DNA of 64,000 bases, taken from positions 592,501-656,500 of the forward strand of contig JALDNG010000090.1 in assembly GCA_024349245.1 (NCBI GenBank). The letters run 5' to 3'. How positions within the stretch are numbered: the first letter of the stretch is position 1; each line of letters begins with the position of its first letter. Of the stretch, positions 13,491 to 25,745 are shown in pieces. The notes beneath the pieces are model-generated. The model had not been told where the DNA came from. It saw only the letters and a list, made by a program, of their open reading frames with translations, and searched no databases. A program made the position numbers and the translations under genes. This stretch comes from Neodontobutis hainanensis. Its lineage: Eukaryota > Chordata > Actinopteri > Gobiiformes > Odontobutidae.

Positions 13491-14804
13491 AGCAGAGCAA
13501 GGCATGAATAAAAACAATAAAAACAAGCAGAGAGCTGATGCTGCGAAATGACAGATAAACACTGTGCATTTTCCTGTACCACAACAGAGAAGCACTGTTT
13601 TATGTCAACACATCCAGAATAGTAATATGTTGTCATTCGTGTATCTATTACTACTCTTAGCTCCCATACATCCTAACTGCCTGACATTAGCTAGAGGTAA
13701 ATACATTAACTAGTAACAATGCTTTTCTGCTTGCTTTAATTGAATTGATGCAGTTTTGCACTTTTGACCTCCACTTTAGAGATGCTTATCTTAAACAGTA
13801 CATCACATGCACATGTGTGTACCCAGAACAAAATGTTGGCTCAGCATTTTATAAAACATACAGCTGCAAACTAAGTCAAAATATAAGAAGGTCAATAGAG
13901 AGGGCACATAATCTGCAGTTGTTTTGAACAGTATAGCACACAATTTGATGTAAAGCTTGCAGTATTACCAGTAGTACAAATATAGTCCGTATGCTAAATG
14001 GCCAAAGCAGATTTAAAGTAAATGCACACATTTGCACATATAGCATGTTAAAATACATAAATACTGTATATAAATGTATATACATATATTAAAGGGCATG
14101 TGAGTAACAGGTGTCTGTTTGCTTCAGTCCTCGACTCTCAGTGTTTCCATTGCTTGACTGGCACTTTTGCTCATATATACATATCCTGGGTATCTGTTTA
14201 AACCCTCATAATGTACATATTTGTAATATTATGGCAGTATCAATCCACTACATTTTGTGGTCTGCAGGTAATCCCGGTGGTGACCAAGTTAAAAAACAAT
14301 AGATCTTTACTTCTTTGTATGTGTAAAAAAAAGTCACACTTGCCTTGTTAGTTATGATATATTATCCCAATCCCAGGATAAGTTGTATAACAATTATATA
14401 AATAAGTGGGCTTTGATCAAAAACTCCAAACTGATTCACAATATTATTACAATTTTGCAAAAAAAATAAAAAATAAATTAAAAAAGATTAAGAGAGAGCT
14501 TGAATTGAGCTCAGTTTCACCCAAAATGTCATCTATGCCCTTTGCTTCTCAGCCCCTCATTTTGTTGAAATACATATTGTATGATATTACTGCATCAACT
14601 GAAAAGAAAGATGGCTTCATTTTAAATGTTTCTACATGTGAACCTATTAGACTTTCAAGCTTTTATAAGTTTAAAAGGCAGGGATCAACCATTAACAGTC
14701 ATTTGCTTTTGTTACATTGCCAATTTGTACATGCTTTCTTTTGAAAAATTAAATACTTCAGTACCATCCGAATATTGGAAAATACATTTATCTCAGTACC
14801 ATCC
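13491..14804. other. AT-rich non-coding stretch, nothing recognised
   Basis: The sequence includes A-rich runs near 14460-14490. No repeat family, RNA or gene could be supported. Confidence 0.45.
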
Positions 14805-14965
14805 ATCATTTTTCTTCACTTATCCAGGGCATGGTCATGTGGGCATCAGTCTGAGCAGACATCCTACTCCCCATACACTTCTTTCAGCTCTTCCAGGGCA
14901 ATACAAAGGTGTTCCCAGGCCAGGCATAGTCCCTCATAGTCCTAGGTCTTCCCTGGAGCACCAGT
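14805..14965 (-). mobile_element. RTE-clade LINE 3'-end remnant
   Basis: The plus strand reads CATCCATCATTTTTCTTCAC and then TATCCAGGGCATGGTC. On the minus strand it decays from a GRPRT--RDY---AW motif, the conserved C-terminus of fish RTE-type reverse transcriptase ORFs. The 3' end borders an ATCC-like simple run, usual for RTE elements. The copy is short and heavily mutated. Clade assignment is from memory of the family. Confidence 0.55.
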
Positions 14966-15299
14966 TCATAACACTTCAGAACTGAGATAGTGATCCTGTT
15001 TTTATATAGCACTATGTTGGATCATCAGACCCACATTCTATTCACAAGAAATGTCCTTCAGACTATTTCTGACAAAAGAATACTTATTACTTAATTGAAA
15101 GCCCTCAAAGAATTCAAAGCCAAAGGCCACTGATGTTTCTCTTCAAATGAGGAATCTATCTTTGACTTAAGCAATGGCAATTATTGTATTGTACTGTATT
15201 GAAAAATCAGAACAGGTGAAAGGTTTTGAAGCAGCGTCATGCTTTCACAAAGGATATAGGAGCACTGTGTCAATAAGTCAACAACACGCACCTATATGA

Positions 15300-15800
15300 A
15301 GCATCATTATTTCTGATTCGCCCGCCACTGCAGCTCCATCCCTGACAACACGGCGGAAGCTACAGCATGCTGAAAAATTAGACCAATGACTGTCAATTAG
15401 GGTTAAGAGGCCCCAAATGTAGTGGGGCTCGGCCAGGCGTGCAGCGCAGCCTAGCGTGACACCTGAGGGCTAATGGAAATTGACATCGCTGCTCGGTTGA
15501 GTCATGGATTGGAGCCACAGCAGAAGAGCACAGGAGTCTAGGGACGGGAGGGTTGTTGGGGTGGTCCGGTCCTCCAGGCGTCGCCTCCAATTAGCCGGGC
15601 CATGCTGAAGGGCTCTGTTTGCTCCCCATTAAAATGTTAATCAAATGGAACAGAAACCTGCCTGTGGTCAGCATATCCTTCCACTAAGAGCTCCCACAAA
15701 TTTAATTAGAAAATCTGCATGTTATATCATTATGTCGCTCTGATTTCACAGTGCTTCAGAAGAACTCGAGCGCGAGTATCAATAGCACACATGAAAGACC
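15300..15800. promoter_or_regulatory. Strong candidate conserved non-coding element
   Basis: Several homeodomain-type cores sit in a GC-rich context: TCAATTAG at about 15393, CAATTAG at about 15588 and TAATTA at 15703-15708. The block also has CCCCATTAAAATGTTAATC near 15625. Many CpGs are retained, as in CGAGCGCGAGTATC near 15768. Both strands show frames without protein character. Confidence 0.42.
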
Positions 15801-16459
15801 TTATAGACCTTGTGCGACTGCTTTCATGGGCCTATTCATTTTTTTTGTTGTGACATAAAAAGGCGTAATAATTGACAATCTTGGGTGAGTAGGTAGCAGT
15901 GGTGTGAGGTAATTACAATGGGCTGTAGTGCAAAGAATAAAGTGTGTGTACATTTGATGTGTTACATTATGATAAAAAGCCACAATTACTATTTATGTTA
16001 ACAATGGTTTTATGCATGCTCATTTTATGCATGTTATTACGTTACTAATGCAAACAATGGTTGCTGACAGTTGGTTCATTCATTCATCGACCAAGTATTA
16101 ATCTGTACCTGCATCTTGCAAAGGCTCTCTGTGGATGCCCTTCAGACCTGTATCTTCCAAAAATCTCTGTTTACAGCTCAAAAACGGTTTACAATATTTA
16201 CAAATTTTATCTATGATTGTACGAGAGGCTCCTAAAGCAGATAAACAAATGGGTATTTTTATAAATAGCTGTGCACTTTTAGCCAGAGCCTTGTTTTATT
16301 CATGTCTGGTGCTAGTTCATTATTAATCACAGGGTGTATGCATGTCTGAGTCTCTTTGGGCCCCGGTGCATTTTCACTCTGTGAATAGTCGCACCCCTGG
16401 TGAGTCAACAATAGTGTGAAAATCTATACTTTTGTGCAATGTGGGTTTAAAAAAGACAC

Positions 16460-16830
16460 CTCAAACGTCACTCTATCTTTGCTTCGGAGACAATAAGTGC
16501 GATTCCTCGGAAGTGAAGCAAAGGAAAGCGGGTGTCACCGGGGCCCTCCATTCGCTGCGTGCTTTCATCCGTCCTCTGTTGTCTTATTAATGATGACGAA
16601 TGCCGCATCAAAGCTTGCATGGCTCCGCTCTCCAGTTCCCTTTTCCTGAGCCAGAGCCGGGCCCACCCTGTCAAGAACATAAACCATTAAACTTGGGCTC
16701 CGCCGCGCCATAGTGATTGAGCTACACTTTGGCCCCAACAGAGACGATTGTGTGTGTGTGATATACGGCGCTTTTATCTCGGCATGTGAGCCACTGCATC
16801 AGCCCGCGACTATGAGTAAACAGCTCAGAC
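16460..16830. promoter_or_regulatory. Strong candidate conserved non-coding element
   Basis: An extended GC- and CpG-rich block (CTCCGCCGCGCCATAGTG near 16699) contains TTATTAATGATGACG near 16585 and TAAACCATTAAAC near 16679. The minus-strand open frame over it has no recognisable domain. Confidence 0.4.
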
Positions 16831-17774
16831 AGCACAGTCCAAAATGGTGTTTGTCTTCACTAACATTTGGTTTGTCTTGAATCTGGAACCTTAATAATGG
16901 CATGACCTGTGCAGTAAAAATCAATACTGAGACATATTTGATGCAAGTAGAGTGATTAGTGTTACTAAAAGGTGATACTGAGGGCTTCGGGGGACAATCT
17001 TCCCAAGTCTTGCTTTATATAAAGAATTATCCTCATTAAGCCCGACATCATGTACGTATTTTATTACACTGCAAATTTTCAATGCAATCAAATTGTTTAT
17101 ATGTGTAATGTAATCTGCATCTGTAAAACAAGAACAGCTTAAATTGATTTATGGAAACATCCAGTTAGAAAAGCAGTGCTAATAATACACGCCGCATATA
17201 AAATTAGCCTCTTTCAATTTTTTTATTCTGGTGAGAAAAAGGCAAATTATGTGGTGGTGTTTGATCTTAAAATACTTTAGTTACGCCAGTGGAATAAGTT
17301 ACTTGCAGACAGGAGGCATGCTGCTCCGGTGTTACTTTCTTTAAAGCTTACTGTAATAATGTATTTCAATAAACATTAAAAAATCAATAAAAATGGAGAA
17401 TTGAAAGACGACAGGATATTTAAATTTGTGATGTAGCTGCACCTAGGGCTTGAGCAGGTTGTGGCCTTGAGGGGCAATGGGTTTGCTTTGGATTTCTTTA
17501 GAACAGGAGAATGGCCCGAGTTTGCTCATTGATAACTTACCACAGACTTTATTCACTTTCAGGTCAGACTCAAACGTGTAATCCACAGCTGAATTAATGA
17601 GGCAACCTTCATTTTAACAAGAATGTTTACTATCCCGAAGTTGCACTGCTCAGTTAAAAGGCCAGCGACTAAAACCGAGCGTTCAGAGAGGGTTTCCCGG
17701 TGTCCTGTATAGCCTAAACCTTGAGACATTGTAATTAAAACAACATACATACCGTAAGTACTGTGCATTTCTGC
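16831..17774. other. AT-rich non-coding stretch, nothing recognised
   Basis: No gene, RNA or repeat family was identified between the regulatory island and the Tc1 remnant. Confidence 0.45.
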
Positions 17775-19144
17775 TGAGAATCTGGAACAATCTCTGTGCG
17801 TAAGGGTCAAGGCCGGAAAACCAGACTGGATGCCTGTGATCTTCGGGCTCTGAGACGGCACTGCATCACACACAGGAATGCTACTGTAATGGAAATCACA
17901 ACATGGGATCAGGAATACTTTCAGAAAACACAATCCACCGGGCCATCCACTGTTGCCAACTCAAACTCTACAGGTCAAAAAAGAAGCCATATCCATGATT
18001 CAGAAGCACAGGCATTTTCTCTGGAGCCAAGGCTCATTTCAAATGGACTGTGGCAAAGTGGAAAACTATTCTGTGTTCAGTCAAATCAAAATTTGAAGTT
18101 CTTTTTGGAAAACTGGGAAGCCATGTCATCTGGAGGACAAGGACATCCCAAGTTTTCATCAGCGCTCAGTTCAGAAGCCTGCATCTCTGATGGGATGGGG
18201 GCATTAGTGTGTGTGGCATGGGCAGCTTACACATCTGGAAAGGTATGATCAATGCTGAAAGGTAAATCCAAGTTCTAGAACAACATATGCTTCCATCCAG
18301 ACGTCGTCTCTTTCAGAGAAGACCTTGATTTTCCAACATGACAATGTCAGACCACATCCTTCATCGATAACAACATCATGGCTGCGTAGAAGAAGAATCC
18401 GGTTCTCAATTTGGCCAGATCTTTCACCCATAGAAATCTTTTGGCACATCATCTTTCTGTGAGGAGTCTGCATGTCCTCCACGTGTTACTGTGGGTTCTC
18501 TCCGGGTACTCGGCTTCCTCCCACCGTCCAAAGACATGCATGTACAGGTTAATCGGCAACTCTAAAGTGTCCCTAGTGAATGAATGTGAGAGTGAATGAT
18601 TGTTTGTCATTGTCTGTCTCTAAATGTCAGCCCTGCGACTAACTGGCCACTGTCCAGGGTGTACCCCGCCTCAGGCCCAAAGCTGCTGGGATAGGCTCCA
18701 GTCACCCGCGACCCCTAACGGGACAAAGCGGTAGAAAATGAATGAAAATGAATGAATAAAGAGGAAGATGTGACAAAGAAGACCTAAGACAGTTGAGCAA
18801 CTAGAAGTCTGTATTAAACAAGAATCTTTTCCTAAACTTGAGCAACTTGTCTCCAGACGTTGTCCCCAGACGTTTACAGACTGTTCTAAAAAGATGAGGG
18901 AATGACACACAGTAGTAAACATGGCCTTTTCCCAACTTCTTTCAGATGTGTTGATGAAATTTAAAATCTTATTTTATTAAACTTATTTTTCCCTTAAAAT
19001 GATACATTTTCTCACTTTCAACATTTGATATGTAATCTATGTTGTAATCTGAATAAAATATTGAAATTAGAAACACCCACATCATTACATTGTGTTTTTA
19101 TTTACAATTTGTACAGTGTCCCAACTTTTTTGGAATGGGTTTTG
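17775..19144 (+). pseudogene. Decayed Tc1/mariner-like transposase element, interrupted by a SINE
   Basis: The N-terminal helix-turn-helix region survives (RRHCITHRNATVMEITTW, about 17853-17906). Frame-shifted remnants of the core follow. The second catalytic Asp lies in FQHDN-RPH (GAC at 18340-18342) and the final Glu in DLSPIE (GAA at 18433-18435). They are 31 codons apart; a 12-base deletion just before DLSPIE would restore the 35-codon offset of a DD34E enzyme. The C-terminal part resumes after the inserted SINE at about 18755 (KRKM, QRRPKTVEQLE). The 3' end is a terminal-repeat-like GTGTCCCAACTTTTTTGGAA at 19116-19135. No matching 5' terminal repeat is visible, so the copy is 5'-truncated. 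Stops and frameshifts make it inactive. Confidence 0.85.
18453..18754 (+). mobile_element. tRNA-derived SINE (family A), 5'-truncated, nested in the Tc1 remnant
   Basis: The element runs from CTTTCTGTGAGGAGTCTGC, through TCTCCGGGTACTCGGCTTCC and the diagnostic CCTCAGGCCCAAAGCTGCTG, to a short (AATGA)n tail. It splits transposase sequence that reads on naturally from ACATCAT to ATAAAGAGGAAG. It lacks the tRNA-like head present in the copy at 54130, as expected of a 5'-truncated retro-insertion. Confidence 0.8.
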
Positions 19145-19839
19145 TGAGGCAGGAGCTTACTGAAGGTCCATATCCAAACGACCAACAAGTCATATAAATC
19201 CAGGTCAAACGCACTGCAGGAACTAGGAAATGTAGCACTACTGTAGCCCCTTTAAACCAGACAGCTCCAAACAACTAAAACACCAAAAAACCCTTTCAAA
19301 TATTACACAAACAAAAATGAAAATTGATAAATTAAAAATTGTATTTGTGACAAGTTTTCTGAATGAGGCCCATTGTTTCTATGTTAACTAGCTGATGAGG
19401 CAGCCATTTGCACACTGCATTTTGTCTTGAAGCTATAAATGTAAATGCTTGCAACAAAACGAAACTAAAAATACAATACAGTGTGGGTGAATTATTGGTA
19501 ATTTGTTTACACTGTTGACCCCATGTTGCCCGGAGGCTTATGTGTTTCGTGTGAACGTGCTTTATTGTGATCCATATAAAGCTGAACAAATAGTAGCTGT
19601 ACTGCAAAACAATACCCTTTTAAAACTCTGGTATTTTAAGCCTGCCTGCGAACAAAACACCATTTATAGAAGAGAACACAGCTGCTTATTTCTATCTTTA
19701 TATTTCAACATAAATCAAGTGTTTCAAGTGCTTTTATTGTTACACCAGTAATCTCAGAGTGAGATTTACTGCATGTGTGCCTGAATACAACATTCATGTA
19801 TTTACTGTAGCTGACATTAAGTAGGTATAAAAAGGTGTT
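19145..19839. other. Non-coding stretch, nothing recognised
   Basis: AT-rich sequence with short open frames only on inspection; none resembles a protein family. Confidence 0.45.
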
Positions 19840-20290
19840 TTTCTTTTCCGTGAGTGTGTTATGAGGCTAACATATCTCTCGGTACTCACCCGGTGGCACA
19901 ATAAAGACATGGTCCATTTTCTCTGACGTCTCCGGTATCAGCTACATTAAACATGATAAACAGGACGCATTATAGGATCAACGTGACAACAAATAGGGCC
20001 GCCAAAAGACTGAATGCTCCATTGGGCTTCTTCATATTTGGATGTGCAAAGACACACGCCAGTACTCCGACTATATTTCCCTGTTTATTTTATACAGAAA
20101 TGTTGACGTTTGTGCTAATGGGCTCTATTCTTTCAACAAGAGCATATGCTAAAATGGTAGGTGGATTGTCGGAGGGAAAAGCAGCTCGAGTGGAAGGAGG
20201 GCAGTGACACGTGCAGAGTTCAAGTCTACTCCAAAGCTCTGGAATCATTATTGGGCAGAAGAATGCCCAGCAGGCTGCCTTTTTTATTCC
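19840..20290. promoter_or_regulatory. Candidate conserved non-coding element
   Basis: A GC-richer block with CGGTACTCACCCGGTGG, GACGTCTCCGGTATC and AATAGGGCCGCCAAAAGAC. No coding frame is convincing. Function is inferred from contrast with the flanks. Confidence 0.27.
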
Positions 20291-20503
20291 TGATTGTGAG
20301 TGAGGTAAATTTAATTTAGGATGTTTTTATACAGGTTATAGGCAACATTGTTTTACATTGTTCATTTTGGGCCAGTGCCTTTTAGTTTCATCACATTACA
20401 ATACAATATTACAATGTGGTAGTAATGTACCATTTGGTTAGAAACTGCCTTAAAACACCACAAGACTGACAGTATCCATTTTGGTATTTTAAATCTTACA
20501 CTA

Positions 20504-20745
20504 ACCAAGACCAGGTAATGACCAAGACCAAAAAAATGTCAAGGCATGACAAGACCAAGACCTTTAGGGATTGCAACCAAGACCATGGCAGGATAAGACT
20601 AATTTTAAAACCATTGGAGGGAACACATACAAAATCCATAGTCCAGGCTCATGAATACTGTACATGATACATTGAAGTCAAGTTTTTATAGACTATATAA
20701 AAAAAAAAATCTTAAAAAGATAAAAGGAGACCAAGACCTTTCAGA
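20504..20745. repeat. Degenerate ACCAAG-rich repeat cluster
   Basis: ACCAAGACC-type units recur near 20504, 20521, 20553, 20576 and 20729. AGACCAAGACCTTT occurs twice (about 20552 and 20729). This resembles a dispersed fish repeat rich in 'accaagacc', but the family is not assigned. Confidence 0.5.
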
Positions 20746-21819
20746 AGTGTTCTTATAACCAGTTCTAAGAGCACTGTCATTTTTCTTTTGTAAAGAGCAT
20801 TTTCCAAAGCATCCTTTTCATTGAAAGAGATGCAAAACTACTTAGGTTTTTGGATTAGTTTGAGTCAAGATAATACAACATATCAGTCAAATCCGAGACA
20901 CTAACAATATTTAAAAAAAAACAGTTGTTTAAGGACAATTTGGGATATGACGCAATGCAGTAAGAGAAAGAATTTGTGGCAAAAGTTGTGGTTATCTGAG
21001 AGTCAGGTTTTTCTTTGCATGCTTTGTGATTTGTATTTGGGTGTTCTGGCAAGTGTGTTGTCCATACAGCTAGTATTGTTTGTTGATGAGAAAGTGAAAG
21101 TTATTAGTGTGGAGCTACTTGTCACTATTTTGGAATCACTACCAGCAGGGGCTTCACTTAAGACTGTTGTTTGAAGTCAAAATGAAAAGGAAACTGAAAA
21201 GCACATGGTTATTTGGCATGAATAAACACAGATGCAACAGGTTTTCTTGTTTCAATGCTACGTGCACACTTAGTACATTATTGATTTCCCATTATACTAA
21301 GATGTCCCATTTCCATTTTCCATTTCCCGCTTCCAAACCCCAGCACTGCACCTTTAGGATGAGAAATTTGGAAAGAAGGGTCTCTAAAAAGTGTCTCCAA
21401 ATAAAGAGGAAAATAACTCCCTAAGTCATAACTAACAACATTTCCATTTCTTGATTTATTTACTGTATTGGTAAATGTGGCCTGTACACAAAATACAGCT
21501 CTGTTCATGACAATGTGTTGAACAAAAGATTGGTTGTTTAGTTTTAAGCACCAGAATGTTGGAGATGTAAAATGTAGCTTGGGAACAAACAGAAAAAGTA
21601 AAAAAGTTAAATCTTAAGAAGGTGTGAAAGTGCCTGAGAATTTGAACTTGCTGAATGTTTGCCTTTGCAGTGTGGCTTCTCGGTCTACATTTATCTTGCA
21701 GTCAGTTAACATTCAAAAACAGAACCCAAAGTGCCTTGTTTTTGCTTTTTATATGGGAGTCACATTTGAAATATTGCCACTTTTTCCTCGTTTAAATTTC
21801 CCCTCAGTCCATTTCCTGG
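20746..21819. other. AT-rich non-coding stretch, nothing recognised
   Basis: Several short frames and A-rich runs occur. No element or gene could be supported. Confidence 0.45.
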
Positions 21820-22215
21820 CCAGGCTTGTTGCGTCGGCGGCTGCTCTGAGGAAATAAAGTTGTGAAGGCAGAATAAATGTCTTCGCAAATCCCTGGGTGG
21901 CGACCGATGAACTGGCGATTAAGTGTGCTTCCGGCAAATGGGTTCAGGTAAATCTCATATTCGCCGTTTCTCGAGCTATGCCAACTACATTCTCTCCTCC
22001 GTCTCACTCCGGACTTAACTCAGGTCAAAGCCAGACTGCCCACAGAGATGAAAGGCAGGCAGCAGATTGCATCAAACCTGGCACCCGTTTCCTAAACCTA
22101 CAGTTGATTCAGCAGAACTATCGGTCACAAAGTGGGGTTAATGCCAGATCGATCGTGGGCTTCGGAGAGGAAGTGCACCTGCTCTTATTAAAGCTTTTTA
22201 TTATTCTTTTAGTGT
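21820..22215. promoter_or_regulatory. Candidate conserved non-coding element
   Basis: A GC-richer block starts at TTGCGTCGGCGGCTGCTC and includes GGGTGGCGACCGATGAAC and CAGATCGATCGTGGGC. One frame stays open for 167 codons across and beyond it, but the peptide is low in similarity and drifts into AT-rich sequence, so it is treated as chance. Confidence 0.3.
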
Positions 22216-22456
22216 ACTTCATTTTTAAAGACCTCCTCAAGGCTAATTTCCCTCAAGCTCATTTTACAAGTTGCTGTCCAAAGTTCACATTAAAGGGTCA
22301 CAGCAAGGTGATGGAACAAGAAAAAGAAATATATTATCTGAATCTGCAATCTTGTCAATCTTATATTATGAAGCTGAGATTAGCCTTGAAATGGAAATAA
22401 GTACAATAGAGTTATAGTGGCATGCAGGAACAAGCACACATCACTCTTAAAGACAA

Positions 22457-22459
<3 letters not shown>

Positions 22460-22497
<38 letters not shown>
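22460..22497. repeat. (AT)n microsatellite
   Basis: An uninterrupted AT run of about 37 bases, one of the two longest in the window. Confidence 0.95.
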
Positions 22498-22499
<2 letters not shown>

Positions 22500-22621
22500 T
22501 TTACCTTTATTTATCTAGGTAAACCATTGAAAATCAATACTCATTTACAATCATCTTTTATTAGTGTAAGCTTTAGTGTTAACTTTATGTGCATCACAAA
22601 AGATCTTCCTTAACAAAAGAA

Positions 22622-22725
22622 CATGCCTCACAGCAAGAAGGTTTCATTTCCGTCCAGGGCAGGGCCTTTCTTTGTGGAGTTTGCATGTTCTCCCTGTGTC
22701 CTTGTAGGTTTCCTTCGAATTCTTC
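22622..22725 (+). mobile_element. SINE family A fragment (old copy)
   Basis: It starts CATGCCTCACAGCAAGAAGG, continues with GGGCCTTTCT and GTGGAGTTTGCATGTTCTCC, and is lost after about 100 bases. It is more diverged than the copies at 18453, 29370 and 54130. Confidence 0.65.
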
Positions 22726-24300
22726 TGTGGGGCCAGGACTCCACTGCAGAAGAGATTTGTAATCACAGTGGGACTCTCCTGGATAAATAAAAAAAATATG
22801 TTTTAAAGAGTTTTGCCGAGGTGGTTAAGTTTGTGTACTAAGCTGGATGCCATGTTAAACCACATGGGTAATCCTCGATGTCAGGGTCTATTGGCGACCG
22901 GTGAGCATTAATGTCTACTGCGCGCTTTTGAGGAAACAATGCAAGCAAATCATTTACTCTGTGATTCCACCCTAAGCAACAAGAACACTCAGTGAAGGTA
23001 AAAGAACAATCAAACAAGTAAGAAACAAATAAAAATGTATTATACATTTCCTTTTAGCTCCTTTTAATGTTCTCTAAGCACAAAAGATACAATATAATTT
23101 GTGGACAGCACTTTATGAATTGCAGTGTGTCTGCTTTAGACCAGTAAAATACACAACTGTAAACATAACAAGATAAGTTAAGCAAGATGCATGCTGTATA
23201 AGTATAATTGTATATAATAAATTATATTAAACAGCTATAGAAAGAAGACATTGTACCAATTATGTATCTACTCTGCAAATGTACTGTATGTGACCTTCCT
23301 GCTTTACCGACTAACATGAGTTACATTGTTTAGAATTATTTTCAAAGGGGCGCACACGAGCATTAGACTTTATAACTGTATACTATCAAGCATTCGTAAC
23401 TTCTTAATTAAACTATTGATAAATATTACAATATTATTATAATATTATTTTGTCTTATACAACTTTCATGCTTGTGTTGAACGTTTAAATGCTAGTTTTT
23501 CTGGTACATTAGGAGAAGTGATGGTATATTTAGGAACCAGAGGAAAGCGCGCCCCACAGAGTGGCCTCCTGTAAGCTTCACCCCGAGGTGGCAGTGTGGA
23601 TGATGACATAAAAACCATGCAGTTTAGGGGGGTAGGTTTAGTCTTCTCTTCTAGTTTCTTTCTTTGTACACACGCGCTTGGGTGAACTGATGATGAAGAC
23701 ACCTGAAATTAGGTTGGGCAAATGTATTCTGTCTCACTCTGCGAGAAGTGGGACACGGTGCCTTTCTGAAGGCCCAAATTGTGATTTACAATGATAACGT
23801 GAGCTTAGTTAACATAATAATAAGGCCTGGAGCAGCTTTAAACTCAATTATCCTAGTATTAAAATGTAGGAACAACACATGTAGACTTGTTTGTGTTTGC
23901 ATAATTGCCTCCATACACAGTTAGTATGCATTTTAAAGAGTATGTTTAATCAGACAGCCTGAGCAGAGTACCGAACAGGCCCTCGAGCGTGCAGCACACG
24001 GAGCACTGCGGGGAGCGATATTATTTCTAAAAACACAGAGAAGTACATAATATACATCTTATGTTTTAATATTTGTAGCTTTTATAGTAGAATAAATTAG
24101 ATTTAAAAAAAAAAAAAAAACTTCATGTAATATATAAAAAAGACATTATGACTACTTTTCTTTCATCATCTAAACTTCAGGACAGACCTGGTTGCACGAA
24201 TATAGTTTAAATGCTAGAATATAACTATTGCCAGTAGCATATCAGTTTATATGCTGCAGGCTTAAAACTTTTGTCTGGCCCGGGCTCTTTGGGGGTCCAT
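22726..24300. other. Non-coding stretch with a minor GC-richer block and poly(A)
   Basis: The block 23500-23620 is GC-richer (GGAAAGCGCGCCCCACAG). A run of about 17 A lies at 24104-24120. No gene is supported. Confidence 0.45.
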
Positions 24301-24720
24301 ATCAGACACATGAGCAACTCAGTTTCAGTTTGAGCTCATCTGACTGGTCAGGTGGTCTGATTTTTTGTTCATCCTGGGGAGTGGAATAGTAACCAAAGAA
24401 AATTCTGCATTTGGGACAGCTCTGGGACTAGAGTAGTGGCCCTCTTGCAGGCTGCACATTGGCCAGAGCAGGGTTAATACAGTGACAGCCAGTATCATAT
24501 CTGTGATCACTAGCCCTGGTTGTGGCTCCCAATACGCCGCACTCCGCCTCATGAGCCTAATGCAATGTGGCAGAGCTGGCACCTCTCTGTCCAACACCAT
24601 CCATCACATCCCGCACACCCCGACACACATTCTCGTGCATACATTTATTTGATGTGGGAGATATCAAGAGTCATGGAATGTGAGCATATCCTGCCACTGA
24701 CATCTGCAAGACTTTGTCCT
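24300..24720. promoter_or_regulatory. Candidate conserved non-coding element
   Basis: A moderately GC-rich, repeat-free block with ATTGGCCAGAGCAGGGTTAA and CAATACGCCGCACTCCGCC. There are short frames on both strands without protein character. Confidence 0.24.
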
Positions 24721-25059
24721 GAAAGCAATGAATCTTATGAGACATGAAAAAAACACTTTCAAGTAAACCATCAGTTATAAGAGGCAAATGTATTAGCATA
24801 TATTGATCATAAGGGCAGCAAAATCCAATGCTCTTAGTTGTATACATCTTTCAGGCTCATTTTAATAAATGCAAAGAACAGGCTTCAGTTGTTCAGATAA
24901 TATTACACAAATTGGTTTTCTCCAGATTAAAATATATGAAGCACTTGTCTATCCACTGGCCAGTTTATGACTCTGTTAGCCCACCAAGTGGAGATTATAT
25001 AGTATATAGCTAAAGCAAACTCATTTATACTACAGAAAAATGTGACCTATGTATCTTCA

Positions 25060-25245
25060 GTAGCCTTTATTCATTGATTTTCTAAGGCTTATCGTGTTCC
25101 AGGTCGCAGGTGGTTGAAGCCTGTTCCAGCTGCTTCGGGCATGAGGCAGGTTACATCCCCGATGAATGGCATTTAATGGCAGGGCCAACACTTAGAGAAT
25201 TACAACCATTCACTCTTGCAGTCGTTCACTATGGATAATTAAAAG
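25060..25245 (-). mobile_element. SINE family A remnant (old copy)
   Basis: The plus strand reads ATTCATTGATTTTCTAAGGC, then CAGGTCGCAGGTGG and GCCTGTTCCAGCTGCTTCGG. This is the reverse complement of the 3' half of the family seen at 54130-54465, with many substitutions. Confidence 0.55.
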
Positions 25246-25669
25246 TCATCAATTCAGTAGGAGACCCCATTCTTGTTTCATGGTCTTATAGCCAACATTT
25301 CTGTAGTTGCCCTCCCGTCCTTTCCTATCATCATGATGTACTGGGTTTGGAAGATAATTACAATGCATAATTTAACTGTGGCATTTGTGAACAAAAACAA
25401 TATGTTTAAAAAGAAAAAAATCACATTATTAAGTTTAGGCAGATGTTTGGGTTTATCTGTTTTGACTAGAAAATTTTGAATAACTATATTAAAAGGCAAC
25501 TTGATTAATTACTATTCAACAAAATATTACACTACTAAACAGACTCAAACTTTTTATTCTTAATGTTCCTGACTGAAATGTTATATTTGCTAATCATAAC
25601 TACTGCCTCCCAAAAAAAAAACAACTCCCAAACTTGTCATTGCAATTTGAATGAAAATAATCTTGGTCT

Positions 25670-25745
25670 TGTCAGTTCTGTGACTAGTTGGCCCCAGTCC
25701 CCTGTTAGTCGCAGGGGACTGGAGCCTATTCTAGGAACTTTGGGC
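25670..25745. repeat. Head-to-head SINE family A scraps forming a perfect hairpin
   Basis: TGTGACTAGTTGGCC looks like the plus-strand family sequence, while GGGGACTGGAGCCTATTCTA is its minus-strand end. At the junction CCAGTCCCCTG (25694-25704) and CAGGGGACTGG (25712-25722) make an 11-bp perfect stem with a 7-base loop. Confidence 0.5.

Noticed and set aside
14406..14985. Overlapping frames of 112 and 119 codons
   Set aside because: Lysine-rich and low-complexity, with the second running into an RTE LINE remnant; no protein resemblance.
21897..22400. 167-codon open frame on the plus strand
   Set aside because: The peptide has no recognisable domain and runs from a GC-rich island into AT-rich sequence with changing residue bias.
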